Assembly (NCBI GenBank): GCA_031769625.1
Contig: JAUIMM010000890.1
Location: forward strand, 434,001-498,000
DNA length: 64,000 bases
Origin: Taudactylus pleione
Taxonomy: Eukaryota; Chordata; Amphibia; Anura; Myobatrachidae
Direction: 5' to 3'
Below the pieces are notes generated by a model. That model did no database searches, was not told the origin of the DNA, and was given only the letters and a program-made list of their open reading frames with translations. A program made the position numbers and the translations under genes. Shown here piece after piece: positions 1 through 11,517 of the stretch. Within the stretch, counting starts at the first letter, position 1. Each line of letters begins with the position of its first letter.

Positions 1-1623
1 TTACCCTTCATCATAATCACCATCCATTACCAATATCACCACTACCACACATTGCCATTACACTTCATCACCATCCATCACCACTATCACACATTGCCAT
101 TACCACCAATCACCACTACCACACATTGCCATTACCTCCAATCACAATCACCATCCATTACCACTACTACACATTGCCATTACACTTCATCACAATCACC
201 ATCCATTACCACTATCACACATTGCCATTACCACCAATCACCACTACCAAACATTGCCATTACCCTTCATCACAATCACCATTCTTCACCACTATCACAA
301 ATTGCCATTACCCTTCATCATAATCCCCATCCATTACCAATATCATCACAACCACACATTGCCATTACACTTCATCACAATCACCATCCATCACCACTAC
401 CACTCATCACAATCACCATCCATCACCATAACCACACATTGCCATTAGCCTTCATCACAATCACCATCCATCACCAATATCACCACTACCACACATTGTC
501 ATTACACTTCATCACAATCACCATGCATCACCAATATCACCACTACCAACCATTGTCATTACACTTCATCACAATCACCATCCATCACCACTACCACACA
601 TTGTCATTACCCTTCATTACAATCACTATCCATCACCACTACCACACATTGCCATTACCCTTCATCACAGTCACCATCCATTACCAGTACCAAACATTGC
701 CATTATATTTCATCACAATCACCATACATCACCAATATCACCACTACCACACATTGCCATTACCCTTCATCACAATCACCACTACCACACATTGCCATTA
801 CCCTTCATCACAATCACCATCCATCAACACTACCAAACATTGTCATTAACCTTCATCACAATCACCATCCATCACCACTACCACACATTGCCATTACCCT
901 TCATCATAATCACCATCCATTACCAATATCACCACTACCACACATTGCCATTACACTTCATCACCATCCATCACCACTATCACACATTGCCATTACCACC
1001 AATCACCACTACCACACATTGCCATTTCCTCCAATCACAATCACCATCCATTACCACTACTACACATTGCCATTACACTTCATCACAATCACCATCCATT
1101 ACCACTATCACACAATGCCATTACCACCAATCACAACTACCAAACATTGCCATTACCCTTCATCACAATCACCTTTCTTCACCACTATCACAAATTGCCA
1201 TTAACCTTCATCAAAATCACCATCCTTCACCACTACCACGCATTGCCATTACCCTTCATCACAATCACCATCAATCACCACTATAACACATTGCCATTAC
1301 CACCAATCAACAGTACCGCACATTGCCATTACCCAACATCACAATCACCATCCATCACCACTACCACATATTACCATTACCCTTCATCACAATCACCATC
1401 CATCAATATCACCACTACCACACTTTGTCATTACACTTCATCACCATCACCATCCATCACCACTACCACACATTGTCATTACCCTTCATCACAATCACCA
1501 TCCATTAACAATATCATCACAACCACACATTGCCATTACACTTCATCACAATCACCATCCATCACCACTACCACACTTTGCCATTACCATTCATCACAAT
1601 CACCATCCATCACCACTACCACA

Positions 1624-1680
1624 CATTGCCATTATCCTTCATCACAATCACCATCCATTACCAATATCACCACTACCACA
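1624..1680 (+). repeat. 57-bp monomer variant (example)
   Basis: This copy is 57 bp between cores, which is 48 plus 9. The extra nine bases create the segment ATTACCAATATCACC before the CACTACCACA tail. This type is the commonest length variant and recurs throughout the window. A second 57-bp type carries CACCACTATCACCACTACC instead and clusters at about 16.95-18.4 kb and 28.6-30.0 kb. Both keep the 3-base phase, so they do not break the open frames. Confidence 0.93.
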
Positions 1681-1864
1681 CATTGCCATTACCCTTCATC
1701 ACAATCACCATCCATCACCACTACCACACATTGCCATTACCATTCATCACAATCACCATCCATCACCACTTACACACATTGCCATTACCCTTCATCACAA
1801 CCACCATCCATCACTACACATTGCCATTACCCTTCATCAATCACCATCCATCACCACTACTACA

Positions 1865-1910
1865 CATTGACATTACCCTTCATCAATCACCATCCATCAC
1901 CACTACCACA
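1865..1910 (+). repeat. 46-bp monomer variant with CATTGACATT core (example)
   Basis: The core reads CATTGACATTA and the ACA before ATCACC is shortened (TTCATCAATCACC), giving 46 bp. It sits in a recognisable cassette with a CATTTCC core just after it. The same cassette recurs near 10219, 12592, 21836, 24209, 48994, 55617 and 58249, which makes it a useful landmark for higher-order copies. Confidence 0.88.
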
Positions 1911-3210
1911 CATTTCCTTTACAATTCATCACAATCACCATCCATCACCACTACCACACATTGCCATTACCCTTCATCACAATCACCATCCATCACCAAT
2001 ATCACCACTACCACACATTGTCATTACACTTCATCACAATCACCATGCATCAACAATATCACCACTACCACACATTGTCATTACCCTTCATCATAATCAC
2101 CATCTATTACCTAAATCAACACTACCACACATTGCCATTACCCTTCATCACAATCACCATCCATCACCACTACCACACATTGCCATTACCCTTCATCACA
2201 ATCAACATCCATCACCACTACCACACACTGCCATTACCCTTCATCATAATCACCATCCATTACCAATATCACCACTACCACACATTGTCATTACACTTCA
2301 TCACAATCACCATCCATCACCACTACCACACATTGCCATTACCCTTCATCACAATCACCATCCATCAGCACCACCACAAATTGCCATTACCCTTCATCAC
2401 AATCACCGTCACCACTACCACACATAGCCATTACCCTTCATCACAATCACCATCCATCACCAAAACCACAAATTGTCATTACCCTTCATCACAATCACCA
2501 TCCATCACCACTACCACACATTGCCATTACCCTTCATCACAATCACCATCACCACTACCACACATTGCCATTACCCTTCATCACAATCACCATCCATCAC
2601 CACTACCACACATTGCCATTACACTTCATCACCACTATCACACATTGCCATTACCACCAATCACCACTACCACACATTTCCATTACACTTCATCACAATT
2701 GCCATCCATTACCAATATCACCACTACCACAAATTGCCATTACCCTTCATCACAATCACCATCACTACCACACATTGGCATTACCATTCATCACAATCAC
2801 CATCCATCACCACTACCACACATTGCCATTATCCTTCATCACAATCACCATCCATTACCAATATCACCACTACCACACATTGTCATTACCCTTCATTACA
2901 GTCACCATCCATTACCAATATCACCACTACCGCACATTGCCATTACCCTTCATCACAATCATCATCCATCACCACTACCACACATTGCCATTACCCTCAT
3001 CACAATCAACATCACCACTACCACACATTGCCATTATCCTTCATCACAATCACCATCCTTCACAACTACCACACATTGCCATTACCCTTCATCACAATCA
3101 CCATCACCACTTCATCATAATCCCCATCCATTACCAATATCATCACAACCACACATTGCCATTACACTTCATCACAATCACCATCCATTACCAATATCAC
3201 CACTACCACA

Positions 3211-3252
3211 CATTGCCATTACACTTCATCACCATCCATCACCACTATCACA
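3211..3252 (+). repeat. 42-bp monomer variant (example)
   Basis: The copy has the ACACTTCATCACC form and lacks the CAATCA segment, which gives 42 bp between cores. It ends in CACTATCACA rather than CACTACCACA. It usually precedes the 32-bp CCAATCACC variant, so the two travel as a cassette (as at 3211-3285). Such fixed neighbour pairs mark the higher-order copies. Confidence 0.9.
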
Positions 3253-3330
3253 CATTGCCATTACCACCAATCACCACTACCACACATTGCCATTACCCTT
3301 CATCACTATCACCATCCATCAATATCACCA

Positions 3331-3770
3331 CTACCACACTTTGTCATTACCCTTCATCACAATCACCATCCATCACCACTACCACACATTGTCATTACCC
3401 TTCATCACAATCACCATCCATGACCACAACCACACATTGTCATTACCCTTCATCACAATCACCATCCATCACCACTACCACACATTGTCATTACCCTTCA
3501 TCACAATCACCATCCATGACCACAACCACACATTGTCATTACCCTTCATCACTATCACCATCCATCAATATCACCACTACCACACTTTGTCATTACACTT
3601 CATCACCATCACCATCCATCACCACTACCACACATTGTCATTACCCTTCATCACAATCACCATCCATCACCACTACCACACATTGTCATTACCCTTCATC
3701 ACAATCACCATCCATCACCACTACCACACATTGTCATTACACTTCATCACAATCACCATCCATGACCACT
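3331..3770 (+). repeat. Run of CATTGTC-core monomers
   Basis: Here most cores read CATTGTCATTA instead of CATTGCCATTA, and several monomers carry CCATGACCACAACC. This marks a subfamily that occurs in runs: also 4778-5217, about 12740-13180, 24360-24800, 50460-51170 and 58400-58850. Runs of one core type fit local expansion of a single variant. Confidence 0.8.
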
Positions 3771-4043
3771 ACCACACATTGCCATTACCCTTCATCACAA
3801 TCACCATCCATTACCAATTTCACCACAACCACACATTGCCATTACACTTCATCACCATATATCACAACTATCACAAATTACCATTAGCAATCACCACTAC
3901 CACACATTCCCATTACCCTTCATCACAATCACCATCCATCACCACTACCACACATTGCCATTACCCTTCATCACAATCACCATCCATCACCACTACCACA
4001 CACTGCCATTACCCTTCATCATAATCACCATCCATAACCAATA

Positions 4044-5490
4044 TCACCACTACCACACATTGCCATTACACTTCATCACCACTATCACACATTGCCATTA
4101 CCACCAATCACCACTACCACACATTTCCATTACACTTCATCACAATTGCCATCCATTACCAATATCACCACTACCACAAATTGCCATTACCCTTCATCAC
4201 AATCACCATCACTACCACACATTGGCATTACCATTCATCACAATCACCATCCATCACCACTACCACACATTGCCATTATCCTTCATCACAATCACCATCC
4301 ATTACCAATATCACCACTACCACACATTGTCATTACCCTTCATTACAGTCACCATCCATTACCAATATCACCACTACCGCACATTGCCATTACCCTTCAT
4401 CACAATCATCATCCATCACCACTACCACACATTGCCATTACCCTCATCACAATCAACATCACCACTACCACACATTGCCATTATCCTTCATCACAATCAC
4501 CATCCTTCACAACTACCACACATTGCCATTACCCTTCATCACAATCACCATCACCACTTCATCATAATCCCCATCCATTACCAATATCATCACAACCACA
4601 CATTGCCATTACACTTCATCACAATCACCATCCATTACCAATATCACCACTACCACACATTGCCATTACACTTCATCACCATCCATCACCACTATCACAC
4701 ATTGCCATTACCACCAATCACCACTACCACACATTGCCATTACCCTTCATCACTATCACCATCCATCAATATCACCACTACCACACTTTGTCATTACCCT
4801 TCATCACAATCACCATCCATCACCACTACCACACATTGTCATTACCCTTCATCACAATCACCATCCATGACCACAACCACACATTGTCATTACCCTTCAT
4901 CACAATCACCATCCATCACCACTACCACACATTGTCATTACCCTTCATCACAATCACCATCCATGACCACAACCACACATTGTCATTACCCTTCATCACT
5001 ATCACCATCCATCAATATCACCACTACCACACTTTGTCATTACACTTCATCACCATCACCATCCATCACCACTACCACACATTGTCATTACCCTTCATCA
5101 CAATCACCATCCATCACCACTACCACACATTGTCATTACCCTTCATCACAATCACCATCCATCACCACTACCACACATTGTCATTACACTTCATCACAAT
5201 CACCATCCATGACCACTACCACACATTGCCATTACCCTTCATCACAATCACCATCCATTACCAATTTCACCACAACCACACATTGCCATTACACTTCATC
5301 ACCATATATCACAACTATCACAAATTACCATTAGCAATCACCACTACCACACATTCCCATTACCCTTCATCACAATCACCATCCATCACCACTACCACAC
5401 ATTGCCATTACCCTTCATCACAATCACCATCCATCACCACTACCACACACTGCCATTACCCTTCATCATAATCACCATCCATAACCAATA
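4044..5490 (+). repeat. 1,447-bp tandem duplication, copy 2
   Basis: This is the second copy of 2597-4043. Homology extends to about 5516, where copy 1 continues with ACACTTC and this copy continues with ACCCTTC. It includes a run of CATTGTC-core monomers with CCATGACCAC variants at 4778-5217 that mirrors 3331-3770. Confidence 0.87.
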
Positions 5491-6319
5491 TCACCACTAC
5501 CACACATTGCCATTACCCTTCATCACAATCACCATCCATCACCACTACCACACATTGCCATTACCCTTCATCATAATCCCCATCCATTACCATCACAACC
5601 ACACATTGCCATTACACTTCATCACAATCACCATCCATCACCACTACCACACATTGCCATTACCATTCATCACAATCACCATCCATCACCACTACCACAC
5701 ATTGCCATTATCCTTCATCACAATCACCATCCATTACCAATATCACCACTACCACACATTGTCATTACACTTCATCACAATCACCATCCATCACCACTAC
5801 CACACATTGCCATTACCCTTCATCACAATCACCATCCATCAGCACCACCACAAATTGCCATTACCCTTCATCACAATCACCATCCATTACCAATATCAGC
5901 ACTACCACACATTGCCATTACCCTTCATCACAATCACCATCCATCACCACTACCACACATTGCCATTACCATTCATCACAATCACCATCCATCACCACTA
6001 CCACACATTGCAATTACCCTTCATCACAATCACCATCCATCACCACTACCACACATTGTCATTACATTTCATCATAATCACCATCCATTACCAATATCAT
6101 CACTACCACACATTGCCATTACCCTTCATCACAATCACCATCCATTACCAATATCACCACTACCACACATTGCCATTACTCTTCATCACAATCACCATCC
6201 ATCACCACTACCACACATTGCCATTACCCTTCATCACAATCACCATCCATCACCACTACCATACATTGTCATTAACCTTCATCACAATCACCATCCATCA
6301 CCACTACCACACATTGCCA

Positions 6320-9300
6320 TTACCCTTCATCATAATCACCATCCATTACCAATATCACCACTACCACACATTGCCATTACACTTCATCACCATCCATCAC
6401 CACTATCACACATTGCCATTACCACCAATCACCACTACCACACATTGCCATTACCTCCAATCACCACTACCAAACATTGCCATTACCCTTCATCACAATC
6501 ACCATTCTTCACCACTACTACACATTGCCATTACACTTCATCACAATCACCATCCATTACCACTATCACACATTGCCATTACCACCAATCACCACTACCA
6601 AACATTGCCATTACCCTTCATCACAATCACCATTCTTCACCACTATCACAAATTGCCATTAACCTTCATCAAAATCACCATCCTTCACCAATACCACGCA
6701 TTGTCATTACCCTTCATCACAATCACCATAAATCACCACTATCATACATTGCCATTACCACCAATCAACAGTACCGCACATTGCCATTACCCAACATCAC
6801 AATCACCATACATCACCACCTACCACACATAGCCATTACCCTTCATCACAATCACCATCCTTCACCAATATCACCACTACCACACATTGTCATTACACTT
6901 CATCACAGTCACCATGCATCAACAATATCACCACTACCACACATTGTCATTACATTTCATCACAATCACCATCCATCCCCAATATCACCACTACCAACCA
7001 TTGTCATTACACTTCATCACAGTCACCATCCATTACCAGTACCAAACATTGCCATTACACTTCATCACAATCACCATACATCACCAATATCACCACTACC
7101 ACACATTGCCATTACCCTTCATCACAATCACCATCCATTAACAATATCACCACTACCACACATTGCCATTACACTTCATCACCATCCAACACAACTATCA
7201 CACATTGCCATTACCCTCCATCACAATCATCCATCACCACTACCACACATTGCCATTACCCTCCATCACAATCATCTATCACCACTACCACACATTGCCA
7301 TTACAATTCATCACAATCACCATCAATCACCACTACCACACATTGCCATTACCCTTCACCACAATCACCATCCATCATCAATATCACAACTACAACACTT
7401 TTTCATTACACTTCATCACAATCACCATCCATCACCACTACCACACATTGTCATTACCCTTCATCACAATCACCATCCATGACCACTACCACACATTGCC
7501 ATTACCCTTCATCATAATCACCATCCATTACCAATATCACCACTACCACACATTGCCATTACACTTCATCACAATCACCATGCTTCATACTACTACACAT
7601 TGCCATTACACTTCATCACAATCACCATCCATTACCACTATCACACATTGCCATTACCACCAATCACCACTACCAAACATTGCCATTACCCTTCATCACA
7701 ATCACCATTCTTCACCACTATCACAAATTGCCATTAACCTTCATCAAAATCACCATCCTTCACCAATACCACGCATTGTCATTACCCTTCATCACAATCA
7801 CCATCAATCACCACTATCATACATTGCCATTACCACCAATCAACAGTACCGCACATTGCCATTACCCAACATCACAATCACCATACATCACCACCTACCA
7901 CACATAGCCATTACCCTTCATCACAATCACCATCCTTCACCAATATCACCACTACCACACATTGTCATTACACTTCATCACAATCACCATGCATCAACAA
8001 TATCACCACTACCACACATTGTCATTACATTTCATCACAATCACCATCCATCCCCAATATCACCACTACCAACCATTGTCATTACACTTCATCACAGTCA
8101 CCATCCATTACCAGTACCAAACATTGCCATTACACTTCATCACAATCACCATACATCACCAATATCACCACTACCACACATTGCCATTACCCTTCTTCAC
8201 AATCACCATCCATTAACAATATCACCACTACCGCACATTGCCATTACACTTCATCACCATCCAACACAACTATCACACATTGCCATTACCCTCCATCACA
8301 ATCATCTATCACCACTACCACACATTGCCATTACAATTCATCACAATCACCATCAATCACCACTACCACACATTGCCATTACCCTTCACCACAATCACCA
8401 TCCATCATCAATATCACAACTACAACACTTTTTCATTACACTTCATCACAATCACCATCCATCACCACTACCACACATTGTCATTACCCTTCATCACAAT
8501 CAACATCCATTACCAAAATCACCACTACCACACATTGCCATTACCCTTCATCACAATCACCATCCATCACCACTACCACACATTGCCATTACCCTTCATC
8601 ACAATCACCATCCATCACCACTACCACACATTGCAATTACCCTTCATCACAATCAACATCCATCACCACTACCACACATTGCCATTACATTTCATCATAA
8701 TCACCATCCATTACCAATATCACCACTACCACACATTGCCATTACCCTTCATCACAATCACCATCCATTACCAATATCACCAGTACCACACATTGCCATT
8801 ACACTTCATCACAATCACCATCCATCACCACTACCACACATTGCCATTACCCTTCATCACAATCACCATCCATCACCACTACCACACATTGTCATTAACC
8901 TTCATCACAATCACCATCCATCACCACTACCACACATTGCCATTACCCTTCATCATAATCACCATCCATTACCAATATCACCACTACCACACATTGCCAT
9001 TACACTTCATCACCATCCATCACCACTATCACACATTGCCATTACTACCAATCACCACTACTACACATTGCCATTACCCTTCATCACAAACACCATCCAT
9101 CACCACTACCACACATTGCCATTACACTTCATCACAATCACCACCCATCACCACTACCACACATTGCCATTACCCTTCATCACAATCACCACCCATCACC
9201 ACTACCACACATTGCCATTACACTTCATCACAATCGCCATCCATCACCACTACCACTCATTGCCATTACCCTTCATCATAATCCCCATCCATTACCAATA

Positions 9301-9678
9301 TCACCACTACCACACATTGCCATTACACTTCATCACAATCACCATGCTTCATACTACTACACATTGCCATTACACTTCATCACAATCACCATCCATTACC
9401 ACTATCACACATTGCCATTACCACCAATCACCACTACCAAACATTGCCATTACCCTTCATCACAATCACCATTCTTCATCACTATCACAAATTGCCATTA
9501 ACCTTCATCAAAATCACCATCCTTCACCAATACCACGCATTGTCATTACCCTTCATCACAATCACCATCAATCACCACTATCATACATTGCCATTACCAC
9601 CAATCAACAGTACCGCGCATTGCCATTACCCAACATCACAATCACCATACATCACCACTACCACACATAGCCATTACC
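6320..9678 (+). repeat. Block with about 1.08-kb tandem copies
   Basis: Sequence from about 6517 repeats from about 7592 (offset 1,075). Landmarks are the CAGTACCGCACATTGCC variant near 6771 and 7846, and CCAACACAACTATC at 7186 and 8261. Inside the second copy one 45-bp monomer is missing, so the offset falls to about 1,030 until homology ends near 8500. A third partial copy starts near 9350 with the CATGCTTCATACTACTAC landmark and runs to about 9650. The block is repeated at 52275-55075, with a 453-bp and a 105-bp stretch missing there. Confidence 0.78.
7163..7470 (+). repeat. Marker cassette with CCAACACAACTATC and T5 monomers
   Basis: A fixed series of variant monomers: a 42-bp-type copy with CCAACACAACTATC, then CCCTCCATCACAATCATC copies, then a monomer ending CACTTTTTCATTAC. 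The CCAACACAACTATC motif is found eight times: 7186, 8261, 36105, 39868, 40838, 42982, 52688 and 53763. The cassette is absent from 9.7-35.4 kb, so it separates the two main domains of the array. Confidence 0.85.
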
Positions 9679-10220
9679 CTTCATCACAATCACCATCCTT
9701 CACCACTACCAAACATTACCATTACCTTTCATCACAATCACCATCCATCAATATCACCACTAACACACTTTGTCATTACACTTCATCACCATCACCATCC
9801 ATCACCACTACCACACATTGTCATTACCCTTCATCACAATCACCATCCATTACCAATATCATCACAACCACACATTGCCATTACACTTCATCACAATCAC
9901 CATCCATCACCACTACCACACATTGCCATTACCATTCATCACAATCACCATCCATCACCACTACCACATATTGCCATTATCCTTCATCACAATCACCATC
10001 CATTACCAATATCACCACTACCACACATTGCCATTACCCTTCATCACAATCACCATCCATCACCACTACCACACATTGCCATTACCCTTCATCATAATCC
10101 CCATCCATTACCAATATCATCACTACCACACATTGTCATTACCCTTCATCACAACCACCATCCATCACCACACATTGCCATTACCCTTCATCAATCAACA
10201 TCCATCACCACTACTACACA

Positions 10221-10568
10221 TTGACATTACCCTTCATCAATCACCATCCATCACCACTACCACACATTTCCATTACAATTCATCACAATCACCATCCATC
10301 ACCACTACCACACATTGCCATTACCCTTCATCACAATCACCATCCATCACCAATATCACCACTACCACACATTGTCATTACACTTCATCACAATCACCAT
10401 GCATCAACAATATCACCACTACCACACATTGTCATTACCCTTCATTATAATCACCATCTGTTACCTAAATCAATACTACCACACATTGCCATTACCCTTC
10501 ATCACAATCACCATCCAGGACCACTACCACACATTGTAAATACCCTTCATCACAATCACCATCCATGA
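10221..10568 (+). repeat. Internal 2.37-kb-spaced segment inside the 11.6-kb unit
   Basis: The cassette beginning with the CATTGACATT core at about 10219 recurs 2,373 bp downstream at about 12592. After the loss of one 57-bp monomer the spacing becomes 2,316 bp: the rare CATCTGTTACCTAAATC variant lies at 10455 and 12771. The same pair is found at 22072 and 24388 and at 55853 and 58428. The 11.6-kb unit is therefore itself built from older internal duplications. An ancestral-looking form with CATCTATTACC is at about 2099, 45509 and 49229. Confidence 0.8.
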
Positions 10569-10627
10569 GCACAACCACACATTGTCATTACCCTTCATCA
10601 CAATCACCATCCATCACCACTTCCACA

Positions 10628-10671
10628 CATTGCCGTTATCCTTCATCACAATCACCATCACCACTACCACA
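10628..10671 (+). repeat. 44-bp monomer variant (example)
   Basis: This copy lacks one of the two CATC tetramers of the consensus (CACCATCACCAC instead of CACCATCCATCACCAC), giving 44 bp between cores. It fits a slippage deletion of one 4-bp unit. The type is frequent at 10.6-10.9, 13.9-14.2, 16.3-16.6 and 25.5-25.8 kb. It also carries a CCGTTA core variant with a rare CpG. Confidence 0.9.
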
Positions 10672-11050
10672 CATTGCCATTACCCTTCATCACAATCACC
10701 ATCCATCACCACTACCACACATTGCCATTACCATTCATCACAATCACCATCACCACTACCACACATTGCCATTACCCTTCATCACAATCACCATCCATCA
10801 CCACTACCACACATTGCCATTACCGTTCATCACAATCACCATCACCACTACCACACATTGCCATTACCCTTCTTCACAATCACCATCCATCACCACTACC
10901 ACACATTGCCATTACCATTCATCACAATCACCATCCATTACCAATATCACCACTACCACATATTGCCATTACACTTCATCACCATCCATCACCACTATCA
11001 CACATTGCCATTACCCTTCATCACAATCACCATTCATCACCACTACCATA

Positions 11051-11082
11051 CATTGCCATTACCACCAATCACCACTACCACA
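11051..11082 (+). repeat. 32-bp short monomer variant (example)
   Basis: Here the core is followed directly by ACCACCAATCACCACTACC and the next core comes after 32 bp. The middle part of the 48-bp monomer is missing. The type recurs many times, for example near 95, 215, 11570 and 12010, often just after a 42-bp variant. Because 32 is not a multiple of 3, each copy shifts the phase of the fortuitous reading frames. It contains a CCAATCAC motif absent from the consensus monomer. Confidence 0.92.
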
Positions 11083-11226
11083 CATTGCCATTACCCTTCA
11101 TCACAATCACCATCCATCACCACTACCACACATTGCCATTACCCTTCATCACAATCACCATCCATCACCACTACCACACATTGCCATTACCCTTCATCAC
11201 AATCACCATCCATCACCACTACCACA
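11083..11226 (+). repeat. Reference 48-bp monomers (three consecutive consensus copies)
   Basis: Three adjacent monomers start at 11083, 11131 and 11179 and are identical by eye. They define the consensus. The core CATTGCCATTA opens each copy and its G is the only G. The rest is C, A and T arranged as irregular CAY and CAC triplets, which suggests that the monomer itself grew from a shorter CATCAC-like repeat. The copy contains no CpG. The next core at 11227 begins a divergent monomer (TTAAACTTC in place of TTACCCTTC). Confidence 0.95.
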
Positions 11227-11484
11227 CATTGCCATTAAACTTCATCATAATCCCCATCCATTACAACTACCACACATTGCCATTACACTTCATCACTATC
11301 ACCATCCTTCACCACTACCACACATTGCCTTTACCCTTCATCACAATCACCATCCATTACCAATATCACCACTACCACAAATTGCCATTACACTTCATCA
11401 CTATCACCATCCATTACAACTACCACACATTACCATTACCCTTCATCACAATCACCATCCATTACCAATATCACCACTACCACA

Positions 11485-11517
11485 CATTGCCATTACACTT
11501 CATCACCATCCATCACA
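11485..11517 (+). repeat. 33-bp truncated monomer (example)
   Basis: The monomer stops after CACCATCCATCACA and the next core begins at 11518, 33 bp after the previous one. The CACTAC tail is missing. The same short copy is present in the second 11.6-kb unit near 23102 and once in the 47-62 kb copy near 57147, so the deletion predates those duplications. Confidence 0.85.

Larger units (their letters stand above)
2597..4043 (+). repeat. 1,447-bp tandem duplication, copy 1
   Basis: Sequence from about 2597 repeats at +1,447. The core followed by ACACTTCATCACCACTATC at 2611 matches 4058, and the CACCACTTCATCATAATC junction at about 3105-3120 matches 4552-4567. Copy 1 and copy 2 look the same throughout by landmark and translated comparison. 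The switch point lies within about 26 bp, in a CACCACTACCACACATTGCC stretch. The 47-62 kb copy has this segment only once, so the duplication (or its loss there) came after the larger duplication. Confidence 0.87.
1..6320 (+). repeat. Higher-order block A
   Basis: This block is shared with 43583-47087 (shortened) and with 47087-52275. Landmarks at 792-1286 recur unchanged in frame at 44375-44869 and 47878-48372, giving offsets of 43,583 and 47,086. The order of 57-, 42-, 32- and 48-bp variants is kept across copies. Sequence like that at base 1 reappears near 6318, so the block repeats at about 6.3 kb here and about 5.2 kb in the 47-52 kb copy. The left edge is cut by the window. No gene is seen. 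Confidence 0.8.

Noticed and set aside
52..849. Many shorter + strand frames starting with ATG in CCATGC or CATTGCC-type contexts
   Set aside because: All lie within the repeat, the starts are chance ATG variants, and identical frames recur only because the DNA blocks are duplicated.
7392..7412. T5 run as a polymerase III terminator
   Set aside because: No A and B box promoter or folded RNA precedes it, and it recurs only because the cassette is repeated.
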